NCBI GenBank assembly: GCA_030247575.1
Contig: JAOTRV010000016.1
Location: forward strand, 25,851 to 89,850
Length of the DNA stretch: 64,000 bases
From: Sulfuritalea sp.
Lineage (GTDB): Bacteria; Pseudomonadota; Gammaproteobacteria; Burkholderiales; Rhodocyclaceae
Direction of reading: 5' to 3'
Positions 32,748 to 42,164 of this stretch are shown here, piece by piece. The first letter of the stretch is position 1; every line of letters begins with the position of its first letter. The notes beneath the pieces were generated by a model. It did not search any database. It saw only the letters and a program-made list of their open reading frames with translations, and had not been told where the DNA came from. The position numbers and the translations under genes were made by a program.

Positions 32748-34085
32748 ATGCCGCCACGCCTGCTATTCACCATCGTATTCATCGAGGGCTATTGCTCCCT
32801 CGGCGCCGAGATCATCGCCTTGCGGCGTCTGATTCCCCATGTCGGCAGTTCCATCGTGGTCACGGCGCCGACCATCGGCCTGTTCCTGCTTGCCCTCGCG
32901 CTCGGCTACTACTCGGGCAGCCGCGTCGCGGCGGACTACCGCGCCGTGGTGGCGCGCAATTTCCTGATTTCCGCGCTGCTGATGGGTGCCGGGTTGGCGG
33001 GCGGCAGCGTCAACGCCATCTTTGCCGGAACCCAGGCGGGACTGGCCTACCTGATCTTCGTCGGCGCGATCCTCTGTCCGCTGGCCTGGCTGCTGGGGCA
33101 GACGGTGCCGATCCTGACCAATCTGATGCTGGCCCAGCGCAGCGGCGAAGCTGCGGGACGCGCGCTCTACTGGTCCACCCTCGGCTCCTTTCTGGGGTCG
33201 GTCACGCTGTCGCTGATCGTAATGCAGGTGTTCGGCGTGTGGGCTGCAGTACTGCTCGGTGCAGTGATGCTGGTCGCCGGCGCCGCACTGGTGCATCGCC
33301 CGCGCGCCCTGGCATCGATGCTGCTGGCTGGCGTGGCCGGAATCAGCGTGGCCGCCAACCTCGGCGACCGCCGACGCGCCGACACGGCCTATGCCGACTA
33401 CGAAGTGGAAGCCGTGACGCGCGAGGGCATGCAGTCGCCACTCGCCTTCAGGGTGAACAACCAGGTCGCCTCGCTGATCGACGGCAGCGAACCGCCGCGG
33501 TATGCCCGATACGTGCAGCACCTGCGGCGCATCCTGCTCGACGACCTCGGCTTCCGCGAGCGCGACATCCTGGTGCTGGGCGCCGGCGGCTTCACGCTGT
33601 CGCACCGCGAACCTGCAAACCGCTACACCTACGTCGATATCGACCCGGCGATCCGCGCCATCGCCGAACGCGATTTCCTGCGCGAAGCGGTCCGCGGCGA
33701 ATTCGTCGCCGCCGATGCGCGCCGCTTCGTCATCGAAGCCACGCGTCGCTTCGATGCCGTGGTGGTCGATGTCTATAGTGCGCGCACTTCCATCCCGGGG
33801 CATCTGGTGACGCGCGAATTCTGGCGCGACACGCGGCACGCCCTGAAGCCCGGCGGGGTGATGCTGGCCAACCTGATTCTCGACGGCAGGCTCGCCAGCG
33901 GCTACGCGCGCAATCTGCTCGCCACGATCGAAAGCGCCTACGGCCGCTGCGCCGTCGAGGTGCTGTCCAAGTCAGCCGTGCACAGCAATGTCATCGTCAC
34001 CTGCTTCGCCGGCGAGACGGATGCGGCCAGGATCTATGTGGACGAACGCAATCTGGCCGACGTCGACAGCGCCCGCTCGCCCTGA
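32748..34085 (+). CDS. membrane-fused spermidine synthase-like protein
   Basis: A 445 aa protein with six or more membrane helices in residues 1-200 (EGYCSLGAEIIALRRLIPHV, APTIGLFLLALALGYYSGSR) followed by a soluble spermidine-synthase-type Rossmann domain (residues ~210-430): ILVLGAGGFTLSHREP, YTYVDIDPAIRAIAERDFL, FVAADARRFVIEATRRFDAVVVDVY. It lacks the usual aminopropyl-transferase substrate pocket signature, so the activity is not certain. Its stop is 11 bases from the convergent giant glycosyltransferase gene. Confidence 0.8.
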   Translation: MPPRLLFTIVFIEGYCSLGAEIIALRRLIPHVGSSIVVTAPTIGLFLLALALGYYSGSRVAADYRAVVARNFLISALLMGAGLAGGSVNAIFAGTQAGLAYLIFVGAILCPLAWLLGQTVPILTNLMLAQRSGEAAGRALYWSTLGSFLGSVTLSLIVMQVFGVWAAVLLGAVMLVAGAALVHRPRALASMLLAGVAGISVAANLGDRRRADTAYADYEVEAVTREGMQSPLAFRVNNQVASLIDGSEPPRYARYVQHLRRILLDDLGFRERDILVLGAGGFTLSHREPANRYTYVDIDPAIRAIAERDFLREAVRGEFVAADARRFVIEATRRFDAVVVDVYSARTSIPGHLVTREFWRDTRHALKPGGVMLANLILDGRLASGYARNLLATIESAYGRCAVEVLSKSAVHSNVIVTCFAGETDAARIYVDERNLADVDSARSP

Positions 34086-34096
34086 CGCCGGCCCGC

Positions 34097-37000
34097 TCAA
34101 TCAGGCGCAGGTGCCGAAGGCAATCCGCCGCCGGCGCGACCGGCCTCGGCATAGCGCTGTCCGATCCGCTCCAGCCGCCGGGGATGCAGGACGTCTTTTG
34201 GCTGCATCTCGTAGTACACGCTTGCCTGCCCGGTTTCTCCCGGCACGCTGTGCTTCTGGAGCCAGGCGAAAACATGCCGGTCGGCCGCCATGCGCGCCTT
34301 GTCCGGCAGCGGAATGCTCCACCAGCGCAACACGGGCTCGCAGGCCAGCTTGTCGATCAGGAGGCAATTCGGATCGACCCAGCCGCCGAACTTCGGCAGG
34401 AAAACTCCCCGGCCGGGTCCGACCGACTCCCATTCATCGACGCACACCGGCCGGCGCGATTCGGGGTGCACGAACCAGCGCAGCGCAAATGCCCAGTCCC
34501 GCCCCTGCACCGCGCTCAACAGGGAGCGCACATGTCCGGGCGCCCACCAGTTGTCATCGTCCAGGTAGGCAAGGTGGCGGGCGTTGGCCAGATAGCTGAG
34601 CACCGTTCGCAGCACCCCGCCATCGAAGGCAGGGTGCAGCCCGCCATGCCGCTGCGAAGTCGAGTAGCCGGGGTAAAACAGGCAGGGAGTGACATGCGCG
34701 GGCGCTGCGTCGAGCAACTCGTGCAGACGGACGAAATCGCCGCGCGGCTGATCGACGCCGATCAGCAACTGAATGCGTCCGACATTTTCCTGGGCATAGA
34801 CCGAGCGAACGGCTTCGAGGATGCATTCGCGCCCGATCGTCGGCATGACCACCGCGACGTCGAAGGGCGTCTGCAGGTCGGGATTCCGGCCGAAACATCT
34901 CCAGCCGGGGGCAAGCGGGGAAACAACCGGAGCCGTCACGCCGGGCGGTGGAACTGCGGATGTCGCCCGCTGCGGCGCAGCCGTCCATTCCTTCAGCGCC
35001 GCAAGAATTTGCGTCACCACACCGTCCCAGTTGCGATCGCCGTTCTGCCGGAACAGGCGCATCACGTTCGGGTACCACGGCGAATCGACCCGCCCTTCGA
35101 GCCAGCGCCAGTCGGTCCTGTGGTCCGGCAGCAGCAGCCAGCATGGAACGCCCAGCGCAGCCGCCAGATGCGCCGCGGCGGTATCGACGCAGATCAGCAG
35201 ATCGAGCTGGCTGAGGATCGCGGCGCTGTCGGCAAAATCCTCCATCTCGGCGCCGAGGTGCGTCAGAGGCTGACTGACCGGCGGAGCGGCGGCTTCGTCC
35301 TCGCCGGCGCCCTTTTGCAGGCTGACGAAAGCAACGCCGGGCACGGACCAGAGCGGCGCAAGGACGGCCAGCGAGGGCAGCGACCGATTGGCGTCGTTGC
35401 CATGGGTCGGCCGGCCCTTCCACACCAGGCCGACGCGAAGCGCAGCGGGCGGCAGGCGCTTCGCCCAGCGCGCGATGCTGTCCGGCGCCGCCTTCAGGTA
35501 GGGAATCGTCGCGGGGAGATTTTTCAGCGTGGTCGCGAATTGCAGCGGCAGGCTGAGCGCGTAACACCAGAAATCGAACTCTCGCGCCATTTCGGGCCGC
35601 CAGTCGGTCACTCCGATCACCCGGTCAGCCAGGCCTTGCGCGGCAAACAGGGCCCGCAGGGGCGGCTTGCAGGCCAGCGTGAGGTGCCGCAGACCGCGTT
35701 GCTTGAGCAAAGGCAGATAGCGGACGAACTGGATCTCGTCGCCAAAGCCCTGCTCCGGCCAGACCAGCAGCGACTTGCCCGTCAGGGATTCGCCCGTCCA
35801 TTGCGGAGGTAGCGGGGCGCTGCCCGGCGCGAGCGACGGGGGCTCCACTTTGATGTCCGCCTTGCCGGGGGCGTAACGGGCTTCATAATCGATCCAGCCT
35901 TCCCGGTATCGCCCTCCCCTCAGAAGAAGCAGACTGAGATCGAAACGGGCATCGGCGTAGTCGGGCTTGCATGCGATCGCGCGGCGAAATGCGGCTTCGG
36001 CATCCTCCACGCGCTTTTGATCCTTGAGCAGGATCGCCAGAGTGTAGTGGGCCTCGGCGCTGTCCCGATCCGTCGCGATGGCACGCCGGTAAGCGGCCTC
36101 GGCTTCCTCCAATCGGTTTTGTGCCTTGAGCAGGTTGCCGAGGTTGGAATACGCTCTGGCAGAATCCGGCCTTGCCGCAATGGCGCGCCGGTAGGCGGCC
36201 TCGGCTTCATCAAGGCGCTCTTGCGCCCTGAGCAGAACACCGAGGTTGGAGTGAGCCTCGGCATGGTCCGGCACGAGCGCGATGGCGCGGCGATAGGCGG
36301 CTTCCGCTTCATCCGGACGTTTCTGCTCCGTGAGCAGAACACCCAGGTTGGACCAGGCATCGGCCGAATCCGGATGCGTTTCGAGGGCACGACGATAAGC
36401 CGCTTCGGCCTCCCGCGGGCGACCTTGCGCTTTAAGCAGAACACCCAGATTGAAGTGGCCTTCCGCGTAATCCGGCTTCAGGATCAGGGCGCGGCGGTAG
36501 GCGGCTTCGGCCGCTGCGGCATCCCCGATCTTGGCGGCAATGATCCCCTGCTGATTCAACAGAACGGCATTGTCCGGCTCGACGGCAAGCGCTCGCGTCA
36601 CAATTGCCAGCGCTTCCGTGAATTGCCCCTGGCGGTACAGCGCCGTACTGCGTGCGCTCACTGCGGCGACTTCGGCTCGGGTGTGCGGCGGCGGCCGATC
36701 TTTCCCGGCAGCCGCCGCTGAATCGACGCGTCCTGCTCCGGCCATCCATTCCTTCAGCGCCGCGACTACGCGGTCCACGACGCCTCCCCAGTCGTCATCG
36801 GTCGTCTGGCGGAACAGACGCATGACGCGGGGATACCAGGGAGAATCGGCCCGCGCCTCCAGCCAGCGCCAGTCGGTCTTGTAGTCGGGCAGCAGCACCC
36901 AGCAGGGTTTGCCCAGCGCACCGGCCAGATGCGCCGCGGCGGTATCGACGCAGATCAGCAGATCGAGCTGGCTGAGGATGGCGGCGCTATCGGCAAAATC

Positions 37001-38656
37001 CGCCATCTCGCCGCCGAGATGCATGAGGGGCTGACCGGCCGGGGGCGCGCCAGCCTCTTCTTCTCCCGACCCTTTCTGCAGACTGACAAAAGCGATGCCG
37101 GGCAGGGACCAGAACGGCGCGAGAATCGCCAGCGACGGAAGGGACCGGCTGGCGTCGTTCTTGTGGGTCGGGCTCCCCTTCCAGACCAGACCGACGCGAG
37201 GCCCGGCCGGCGGCAGGCGCGATGCCCAGCGTGCGATTCCGGCCGGCTCCGCCTTCAGGTAGGGAATCGCCGCCGGAATGTTGTCCAGCGTGGTGGCGAA
37301 ATGCAGCGGCAGGCTGAGCGGATAGCACCAGAAGTCGAACTCCGCCGCCATGGCGGGACGCCAGTCCGCCGTGCTGATCACCCGGTCCGCCAGGCCTTGC
37401 GCCGCGAACAGGGCTTTCAGCGGCGGCTTGCAGGCCAGCGTGAGATGCCTCGCACCCCGCGCCTTGAGCATGGGCAGATAACGCACGAACTGTATTTCAT
37501 CGCCCAGACCCTGCTCCGGCCAGATCAGCAGCGACTTGCCCGCCAGCAGCTCGCCCTGCCATTGCGGCGGCAGGGGTATGCCATCCGGGAGAACCGGCGG
37601 CGGCGCCATTCTGCGTTCCGTCTTGTTCGGTGCGTAGCGTGCCTCGAATTCCATCCAGCCTTCCGGCAAACGCCCCCGCCGCAGCAGCAGCAGACTGAGG
37701 TTCCAGTGAGCGTCGGCGTGGTCCGGCTTCAATGCGACGGCACGGCGATAGGCCGCTTCGGCCTCCTCGGGGCGTTTCCGCATCTGCAGCAGGTTGCCGA
37801 GGTTCGAGTAGGCATCGGCGTAGTCCGGCCGCAGGGCAATGGCGCGACGGCATGCGGCTTCGGCCTCATCGAAACGCTTCTGCTCCATCAGCAGAACACC
37901 CAGGTTCGAATGCGCTTCCGCATGATCGGGCATCGTGGCAATGGCGCGAAGGTAGGCGGCTTCCGCCTCCTCGGCGCGCTTTTGCGCCTTGAGCAGAACG
38001 CCCAGGTTCGACCATGCTTCCGCATAGTCGGGCTTGATCGCGAGGGCGCGACGATAGGCGGCTTCCGCCTCCTGCGGGCGCTTGCTCGCCTGCAGCAGGT
38101 TGCCCAGGTTGGAGTGGGCCTGGGCGTAATCCGGCCGCAGCGCGATCGCCCGGCGGCAGAGCGCTTCGGCTTCGTCCGCACGCTGCTGCTCCGCGAGCAG
38201 ATTGCCCAGGTTGCAGTGCGCTTCGGCCGAGTCGGGATTCAGTTCGATGGCGCGACGATAGGCAGCTTCGGCCTCCTGCGGGCGATTTTGCGCCTTGAGC
38301 AGGTTGCCGAGGTTGTAACGGATTTCCGCGCTGTCCGGCTGAACGGCGATGGCACGACGATACGACGCCTCGGCCGCCGCCGACTCGCCGAGCGCCGCGG
38401 CAAATACGCCATGGTGGCTGAGAAGAACGGCGTTGTCCGGATCGGTGACCAATCCCTGCGTGGCGGCTTCCAGCGCTTCCCGGATCTGCCCCTTGCGGTA
38501 GAGCATGACGCTGCGCGCGATGAAAGCGGCGATATCGGCCGGGGCCTGGACGGGCACCGCCCCGGCGCCGCGGGGCTCGGCCGGCGCCTTGCTGCCGCCC
38601 GTCCTGGTGACGGGCTTCCGGACCGGGCGGCTGGAGGTCTTGTGCGGCTTTGGCAT
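34097..38656 (-). CDS. giant TPR-GT-TPR-GT-GT2 glycosyltransferase protein
   Basis: A 1519 aa protein with five modules. TPR array 1 (residues ~45-340, eight or so 34-residue repeats such as NLGVLLKAQKRAEEAEAAYL) leads to GT module 1 (~370-640; WPEQGLGDEIQFVRYLP, GLVWKGSPTHKNDASRSLP, ICVDTAAAHLAGALG). Then TPR array 2 (~655-925), GT module 2 (~955-1225, closely similar to module 1) and a C-terminal GT-A/family-2-like domain (~1262-1500) with YLDDDNWWAP. The second TPR-GT pair looks like a tandem duplication of the first. GT modules resemble the GT-B heptosyltransferase/GT41-like TPR enzymes. No signal peptide is seen; it acts in the cytoplasm. Acceptor and sugar are unknown. Confidence 0.9.
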   Translation of the reverse strand: MPKPHKTSSRPVRKPVTRTGGSKAPAEPRGAGAVPVQAPADIAAFIARSVMLYRKGQIREALEAATQGLVTDPDNAVLLSHHGVFAAALGESAAAEASYRRAIAVQPDSAEIRYNLGNLLKAQNRPQEAEAAYRRAIELNPDSAEAHCNLGNLLAEQQRADEAEALCRRAIALRPDYAQAHSNLGNLLQASKRPQEAEAAYRRALAIKPDYAEAWSNLGVLLKAQKRAEEAEAAYLRAIATMPDHAEAHSNLGVLLMEQKRFDEAEAACRRAIALRPDYADAYSNLGNLLQMRKRPEEAEAAYRRAVALKPDHADAHWNLSLLLLRRGRLPEGWMEFEARYAPNKTERRMAPPPVLPDGIPLPPQWQGELLAGKSLLIWPEQGLGDEIQFVRYLPMLKARGARHLTLACKPPLKALFAAQGLADRVISTADWRPAMAAEFDFWCYPLSLPLHFATTLDNIPAAIPYLKAEPAGIARWASRLPPAGPRVGLVWKGSPTHKNDASRSLPSLAILAPFWSLPGIAFVSLQKGSGEEEAGAPPAGQPLMHLGGEMADFADSAAILSQLDLLICVDTAAAHLAGALGKPCWVLLPDYKTDWRWLEARADSPWYPRVMRLFRQTTDDDWGGVVDRVVAALKEWMAGAGRVDSAAAAGKDRPPPHTRAEVAAVSARSTALYRQGQFTEALAIVTRALAVEPDNAVLLNQQGIIAAKIGDAAAAEAAYRRALILKPDYAEGHFNLGVLLKAQGRPREAEAAYRRALETHPDSADAWSNLGVLLTEQKRPDEAEAAYRRAIALVPDHAEAHSNLGVLLRAQERLDEAEAAYRRAIAARPDSARAYSNLGNLLKAQNRLEEAEAAYRRAIATDRDSAEAHYTLAILLKDQKRVEDAEAAFRRAIACKPDYADARFDLSLLLLRGGRYREGWIDYEARYAPGKADIKVEPPSLAPGSAPLPPQWTGESLTGKSLLVWPEQGFGDEIQFVRYLPLLKQRGLRHLTLACKPPLRALFAAQGLADRVIGVTDWRPEMAREFDFWCYALSLPLQFATTLKNLPATIPYLKAAPDSIARWAKRLPPAALRVGLVWKGRPTHGNDANRSLPSLAVLAPLWSVPGVAFVSLQKGAGEDEAAAPPVSQPLTHLGAEMEDFADSAAILSQLDLLICVDTAAAHLAAALGVPCWLLLPDHRTDWRWLEGRVDSPWYPNVMRLFRQNGDRNWDGVVTQILAALKEWTAAPQRATSAVPPPGVTAPVVSPLAPGWRCFGRNPDLQTPFDVAVVMPTIGRECILEAVRSVYAQENVGRIQLLIGVDQPRGDFVRLHELLDAAPAHVTPCLFYPGYSTSQRHGGLHPAFDGGVLRTVLSYLANARHLAYLDDDNWWAPGHVRSLLSAVQGRDWAFALRWFVHPESRRPVCVDEWESVGPGRGVFLPKFGGWVDPNCLLIDKLACEPVLRWWSIPLPDKARMAADRHVFAWLQKHSVPGETGQASVYYEMQPKDVLHPRRLERIGQRYAEAGRAGGGLPSAPAPD

Positions 38657-38737
38657 GCGGCAGTCTAGCGCTTTGGCATGATTGCGCGGCTTTCGGTAAT
38701 TGTGGCAGCCTTCAACACATATCGCGGATCAGCGCGT

Positions 38738-38764
38738 CGCCGTTCCGCCGGCGTCTACTCCTGG
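38738..38764. repeat. dispersed 22-base motif, copy 3 (intergenic)
   Basis: Same core as 32656-32682, with variable bases TC and G, extended match to CTGG; 23 of 27 bases agree. It lies between the pmbA stop and the start of the giant glycosyltransferase gene. Confidence 0.7.
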
Positions 38765-38783
38765 CCGGCTTCGGCAGTCGCCG

Positions 38784-40121
38784 TCAATTGCCGGCGATGG
38801 TCATGCGTTCGACCAGAATCGAACCGACCTGTTTCGAACCCCTCACCTCGATGTCATTGCCGATATCGACAATGCCGCGCAGCATCTCGCGCAGATTGCC
38901 GGCGATGGTGATCTCTTCCACCGGATAGGCGACCTCGCCCTTTTCCACCCAATAGCCCGCCGCGCCGCGCGAGTAGTCGCCGGTCACGTAATTCACTCCC
39001 TGGCCGAGCAGTTCGGTCACCAGGAGGCCGCTGCCCATTTCGCGCAGCAGACCCTTCAGGTCATGCCGCCCGGGTTGCACCAGCAGATTGTGCGCACCGC
39101 CCGCATTGCCGGTGGTCTGCATGCCCAGCTTGCGCGCCGAGTAGGTGGACAGGAAATAGCCTTGCAGCACGCCGTGCTTCACCACCTCGCGATCGTGCGT
39201 CGCCACGCCGTCGTCATCGAAGGGCGACGAGGCGAAGCCGCCGCGAATGTGCGGCCGTTCGCTGATCTGCACGAAATCGGGGAACAGCTGCTGACCGAGG
39301 CTGTCGAGCAGGAAGGAGGTCTTGCGATACAGCGAACCGCCGGAAATCGCGTGCACGAAACTGCCGATCAGACCCGCTGCCAGCGGCGCTTCGAATATCA
39401 CCGGGCACTTGCGCGTCTTCAGTTTGCGACCGCCGAGCCGCGACAGGGCGCGCCGCGCGGCGTAGTCGCCGATGCGCGCGGCATCGGGAAAATCAGCCGC
39501 GTTGCGGCGCGTGGCGTACCAGTCGTCGCGCTGCATGTCCTCGCCTTCGCCGGCAATCACCGAACACGAGATGTAGTGTCGCGACGTGGCGAAGCCGCCC
39601 ATGAAGCCGAGGCTGTTGGCCGAGACGAACTGCGCGGTCTGCGCGGAAACGCTGGCGCCTTCGGAATTCTTCACCATCGGGCTGACATCGAAGGCGGCCT
39701 GCTCGCAGCGGCGCGCAATGTCGATTGCCGTCTCCACCGGGATATCCCATGGGTGGAACAGATCGAGGTCCATGCTCCCGGTCGCCAGCAGCCTGGCGTC
39801 CGGCAGCCCGGCGCAATCGTCTTCGGCCGTGAAGCGCGCGATGGACAGCGCCGCTTCGACCGAGGCTCTCAGCGCTGCCGGCGAGAAATCCGAACTGCTG
39901 GCATGGCCGCGCCGCTGGCCGATGTACACCGTGACGCCGAGCCCCTTGTCGCGGTTGTACTCAATGGTCTCGACCTCCTGCCGGCGCACGCTGACCGACT
40001 GGCCCAGGCCCTCAGATACATCGACCTCGCAGGCCGTGGCGCCGTTCGTTGCCGCGTGATCGAGAACCGCCTGCGCCAGTGCGCGCAATGCCTCCTGAGA
40101 ATGAGCAAAACCTTGGGACAT
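38784..40121 (-). CDS. pmbA: PmbA/TldE metalloprotease
   Basis: A 445 aa subunit of the TldD-PmbA protease, which matures modified peptides and degrades CcdA-type antitoxins. The N-terminal part VRRQEVETIEYNRDKGLGVT and the C-terminal GVLQGYFLSTYSARKLGMQT, GLLVTELLGQGVNYVTGDYS and AYPVEEITIAGN are diagnostic. TldE/PmbA lacks the zinc-binding HExxxH of TldD, as expected. It is divergent from darP; the pmbA-darP pairing is conserved in proteobacteria. Confidence 0.95.
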   Translation of the reverse strand: MSQGFAHSQEALRALAQAVLDHAATNGATACEVDVSEGLGQSVSVRRQEVETIEYNRDKGLGVTVYIGQRRGHASSSDFSPAALRASVEAALSIARFTAEDDCAGLPDARLLATGSMDLDLFHPWDIPVETAIDIARRCEQAAFDVSPMVKNSEGASVSAQTAQFVSANSLGFMGGFATSRHYISCSVIAGEGEDMQRDDWYATRRNAADFPDAARIGDYAARRALSRLGGRKLKTRKCPVIFEAPLAAGLIGSFVHAISGGSLYRKTSFLLDSLGQQLFPDFVQISERPHIRGGFASSPFDDDGVATHDREVVKHGVLQGYFLSTYSARKLGMQTTGNAGGAHNLLVQPGRHDLKGLLREMGSGLLVTELLGQGVNYVTGDYSRGAAGYWVEKGEVAYPVEEITIAGNLREMLRGIVDIGNDIEVRGSKQVGSILVERMTIAGN

Positions 40122-40167
40122 GCGGAAACCCTTTGAGAGTGAGACCCCGATCGCGAAGCTATAATCA

Positions 40168-40213
40168 TATCCCACCGGGGGATACCGTCCCCTTCGCACG
40201 CTCCGGGGACATA
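40168..40213. repeat. two-hairpin dispersed element, copy A
   Basis: TATCCC (40168-40173) pairs with GGGATA (40179-40184) around ACCGG, and GTCCCC (40187-40192) with GGGGAC (40205-40210). The element ends just before the darP GTG start and includes its GGGGA ribosome site. A second copy is at 48277-48323, where the first 22 bases differ at one position and both stems are kept. Confidence 0.6.
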
Positions 40214-40216
40214 ACC

Positions 40217-40771
40217 GTGGATGATATCGATAACGAGCCGGACGAATATTCCGGCCCCAGCAAGTCGCAGCGCAAGCGCGAGATGACGGCATTGCAGGAT
40301 CTCGGCGCGGAACTGGTGGCGCTGTCGAAAGAGCGCCTGGCGAAGATCGAAATGCCGGAGCGCTTGCGCGAAGCGCTGCTCGATGCGCAACGCTTCACCA
40401 AGCACGAGGCCAAGCGGCGCCAGATGCAATACATCGGCAAGATCATGCGCGACATCGACGCGGCGCCCCTGCGCGCGGCGATGGACGAGATCAAAGGCAA
40501 CTCCGAAGCGGCGACCATCCGCCAGCACCGTCTCGAAAATCTGCGCACGCGCCTGATGGAAGACGAGACGAAGTTCAGCGAGCTGGCTCGCGACTACCCG
40601 GCGGCCGATATCCAGCACCTGCGCCAGTTGCGCCGCAACGCGCTGAAGGAAGCGCAGCAGGGCAAGCCGCCGCGCGCCTACCGCGAACTGTTCAGGGAAC
40701 TGCGCGCCCTGGAAGGCGGCAAGGGCGACGCGGACGATGCCGGCGACGACGAGCCGAGCGAAGGCGGCTAG
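40217..40771 (+). CDS. darP: ribosome biogenesis factor DarP (YjgA)
   Basis: A 184 aa DUF615 protein associated with late 50S assembly. The family signature is SKSQRKREMTALQDLGAELV near the N-terminus and RLREALLDAQRFTKHEAKRRQMQYIGKIMR in the centre (shown in parts here). It is highly charged and helical throughout, and the last 20 residues are acidic. The GTG at 40217 is preferred because GGGGAC lies just upstream; the first in-frame codon to give the acidic N-terminus is this one. Confidence 0.9.
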   Translation: MDDIDNEPDEYSGPSKSQRKREMTALQDLGAELVALSKERLAKIEMPERLREALLDAQRFTKHEAKRRQMQYIGKIMRDIDAAPLRAAMDEIKGNSEAATIRQHRLENLRTRLMEDETKFSELARDYPAADIQHLRQLRRNALKEAQQGKPPRAYRELFRELRALEGGKGDADDAGDDEPSEGG

Positions 40772-41040
40772 GCAAAATCCTTTTGCGCCGCGGTGGCCGC
40801 ACCGCTGCTCGACGTCAGGATGGTCAGCACCGCCTGCGCGTGTTCCGCCGCGTCGCGCCCCAGGCCGGTCAGATAGCCGCCGTCGACCAGCGTCAGCAAG
40901 CCCTTCTCGTGCAGGCGGCGCACCGCTGCGATGACTTCGGGGTCGGCGGTTTTATGCACCTTGATGCCTTGCTGGCTGGTCTCCAGATTGAAGCGGACCA
41001 GGGTATTCAGTTCATGGACAAGATCAGGCGTATAGGGCAT
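40768..41040 (-). CDS. TIGR02647-family small protein
   Basis: A 90 aa protein beginning MPYTPDLVHELNTLVRFN, then QGIKVHKTADPEVIAAVRRL and KGLLTLVDGGYLTGLGRDAA. This is the pattern of the uncharacterised TIGR02647 family, which has a winged-helix-like look. No membrane segment. Its stop overlaps the convergent darP stop by four bases. ATG 41040 is chosen over the TTG two codons earlier. Confidence 0.75.
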   Translation of the reverse strand: MPYTPDLVHELNTLVRFNLETSQQGIKVHKTADPEVIAAVRRLHEKGLLTLVDGGYLTGLGRDAAEHAQAVLTILTSSSGAATAAQKDFA

Positions 41041-41148
41041 GGTCAAACCTCGCTCTTTGAATGCTGCAATTCGGAACTGGCTCCATTCTAGCTTCCGCGC
41101 ACGCCAACACCGTACTCCGCCGAAACGAATTCTCGCGCGAACGGGGAT

Positions 41149-42090
41149 TCACAAACCCGGGTCGGCGCCGTCACCCTTTTGCGTCGCCTCGACCATGCGC
41201 CGCGTCAGTTGCGGCGCCAGCAGTTCCATGAAGTCGTATTCGTAGCCGCGCAGCCAGATGTCGCGGCGGAACGCGACACGCGTGGTGTTGCCCTCGAACA
41301 GGTGCGTGGCCGGCATGGCGGCCAGCGTCGTGTCGCGCGAAGGATCGAAAGCCATTTCGGCGATGATGCCGACACCGAGCCCCAGTTCGACATAGGTCTT
41401 GATCACATCCGAATCGATGGCGGTCAGCATCACATTGGGCCGCAGGCTTTGGCGTTCGAATGCCCGGTCGATGCGCGAGCGGCCGGTAAAGGTCGCATCG
41501 TAGGTGATCAGCGGATACCCGGCGAGCGCCGCCAGCGTCAGCGGCTGGCACGCCAGCAGGGGATGTCCCTGCGGCGTCACGACCAGATGCGCCCACTGAA
41601 AGCATGGCAGCGTCAGCAGTTCCGGGTGCCGGTCCAGCGCTTCGGTGGCGATGCCGAGATCCGCGCTGCCGTCCAGGACCCATTCGGCCACCTGCAGCGG
41701 ACTGCCCTGCTGAATGTGCAGGCGAATTTCCGGGTGGCGCTGGACAAAGCGCTGGATCACCGGCGGCAGGGTGTATCGCGCCTGGGTGTGGGTCGTGGCG
41801 ATGGACAACACGCCGCTCGCTTCCGCCGCGTAGTCCGCGCCCACGCGCTTCATGTTCTGCGCTTCATTCAGCATGCGCCGCGCCATGGCCAGCACGATCT
41901 GCCCCGGAGCCGTCGTCGCCGTGAGCCGCTTGCCGCTGCGCTCGAAAATCGTTACGCCGAGTTCCTCCTCGAGCAATCCGATCTGCTTCGAGACCCCCGG
42001 CTGTGAGGTAAACAAGGCCTCCGCCGCGGCGGACACGCTCAAGCCGCGACGCTCGACTTCCACCAGGTAGCGCAGTTGCTGAAGTTTCAT
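41149..42090 (-). CDS. cysB: LysR-type regulator CysB
   Basis: A 313 aa transcriptional activator of sulfate assimilation. The HTH is at residues ~18-40 (VSAAAEALFTSQPGVSKQIG), and the inducer-binding core includes TTHTQARYTLPPVI, PLITYDATFTGRSRIDRAF and GLGVGIIAEMAFD, the CysB/Cbl signature for N-acetylserine/O-acetylserine. It is divergent from the tauE-cysI operon across 74 bases that contain a perfect palindrome, so both autorepression and activation of the cys genes are plausible. Confidence 0.93.
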   Translation of the reverse strand: MKLQQLRYLVEVERRGLSVSAAAEALFTSQPGVSKQIGLLEEELGVTIFERSGKRLTATTAPGQIVLAMARRMLNEAQNMKRVGADYAAEASGVLSIATTHTQARYTLPPVIQRFVQRHPEIRLHIQQGSPLQVAEWVLDGSADLGIATEALDRHPELLTLPCFQWAHLVVTPQGHPLLACQPLTLAALAGYPLITYDATFTGRSRIDRAFERQSLRPNVMLTAIDSDVIKTYVELGLGVGIIAEMAFDPSRDTTLAAMPATHLFEGNTTRVAFRRDIWLRGYEYDFMELLAPQLTRRMVEATQKGDGADPGL

Positions 42091-42120
42091 GGCGTGATTA
42101 TATAACTTTTTGCGATATTG

Positions 42121-42139
42121 AAATACTTAATAAGTATTT
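42121..42139. promoter_or_regulatory. AT-rich palindrome, likely CysB operator
   Basis: AAATACTTAATAAGTATTT: nine-base arms AAATACTTA/TAAGTATTT around one A, inside the cysB-tauE intergenic region. A TATATT at 42148-42153 could be the -10 for the cys operon; no -35 is seen, as usual for activator-dependent promoters. Confidence 0.55.
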
Positions 42140-42164
42140 TTCAGAACTATATTGCTTCGCTACG

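Noticed and set aside
35882-38536. CRISPR-like regularly spaced DNA repeats
   Set aside because: The 102-base spacing equals 34 codons, and the repeats translate into TPR units in frame; there are no unique spacers.
36929-38668. 579-residue open frame on the plus strand
   Set aside because: Antisense to the TPR glycosyltransferase; its repeats are merely the reverse of the TPR-coding DNA.
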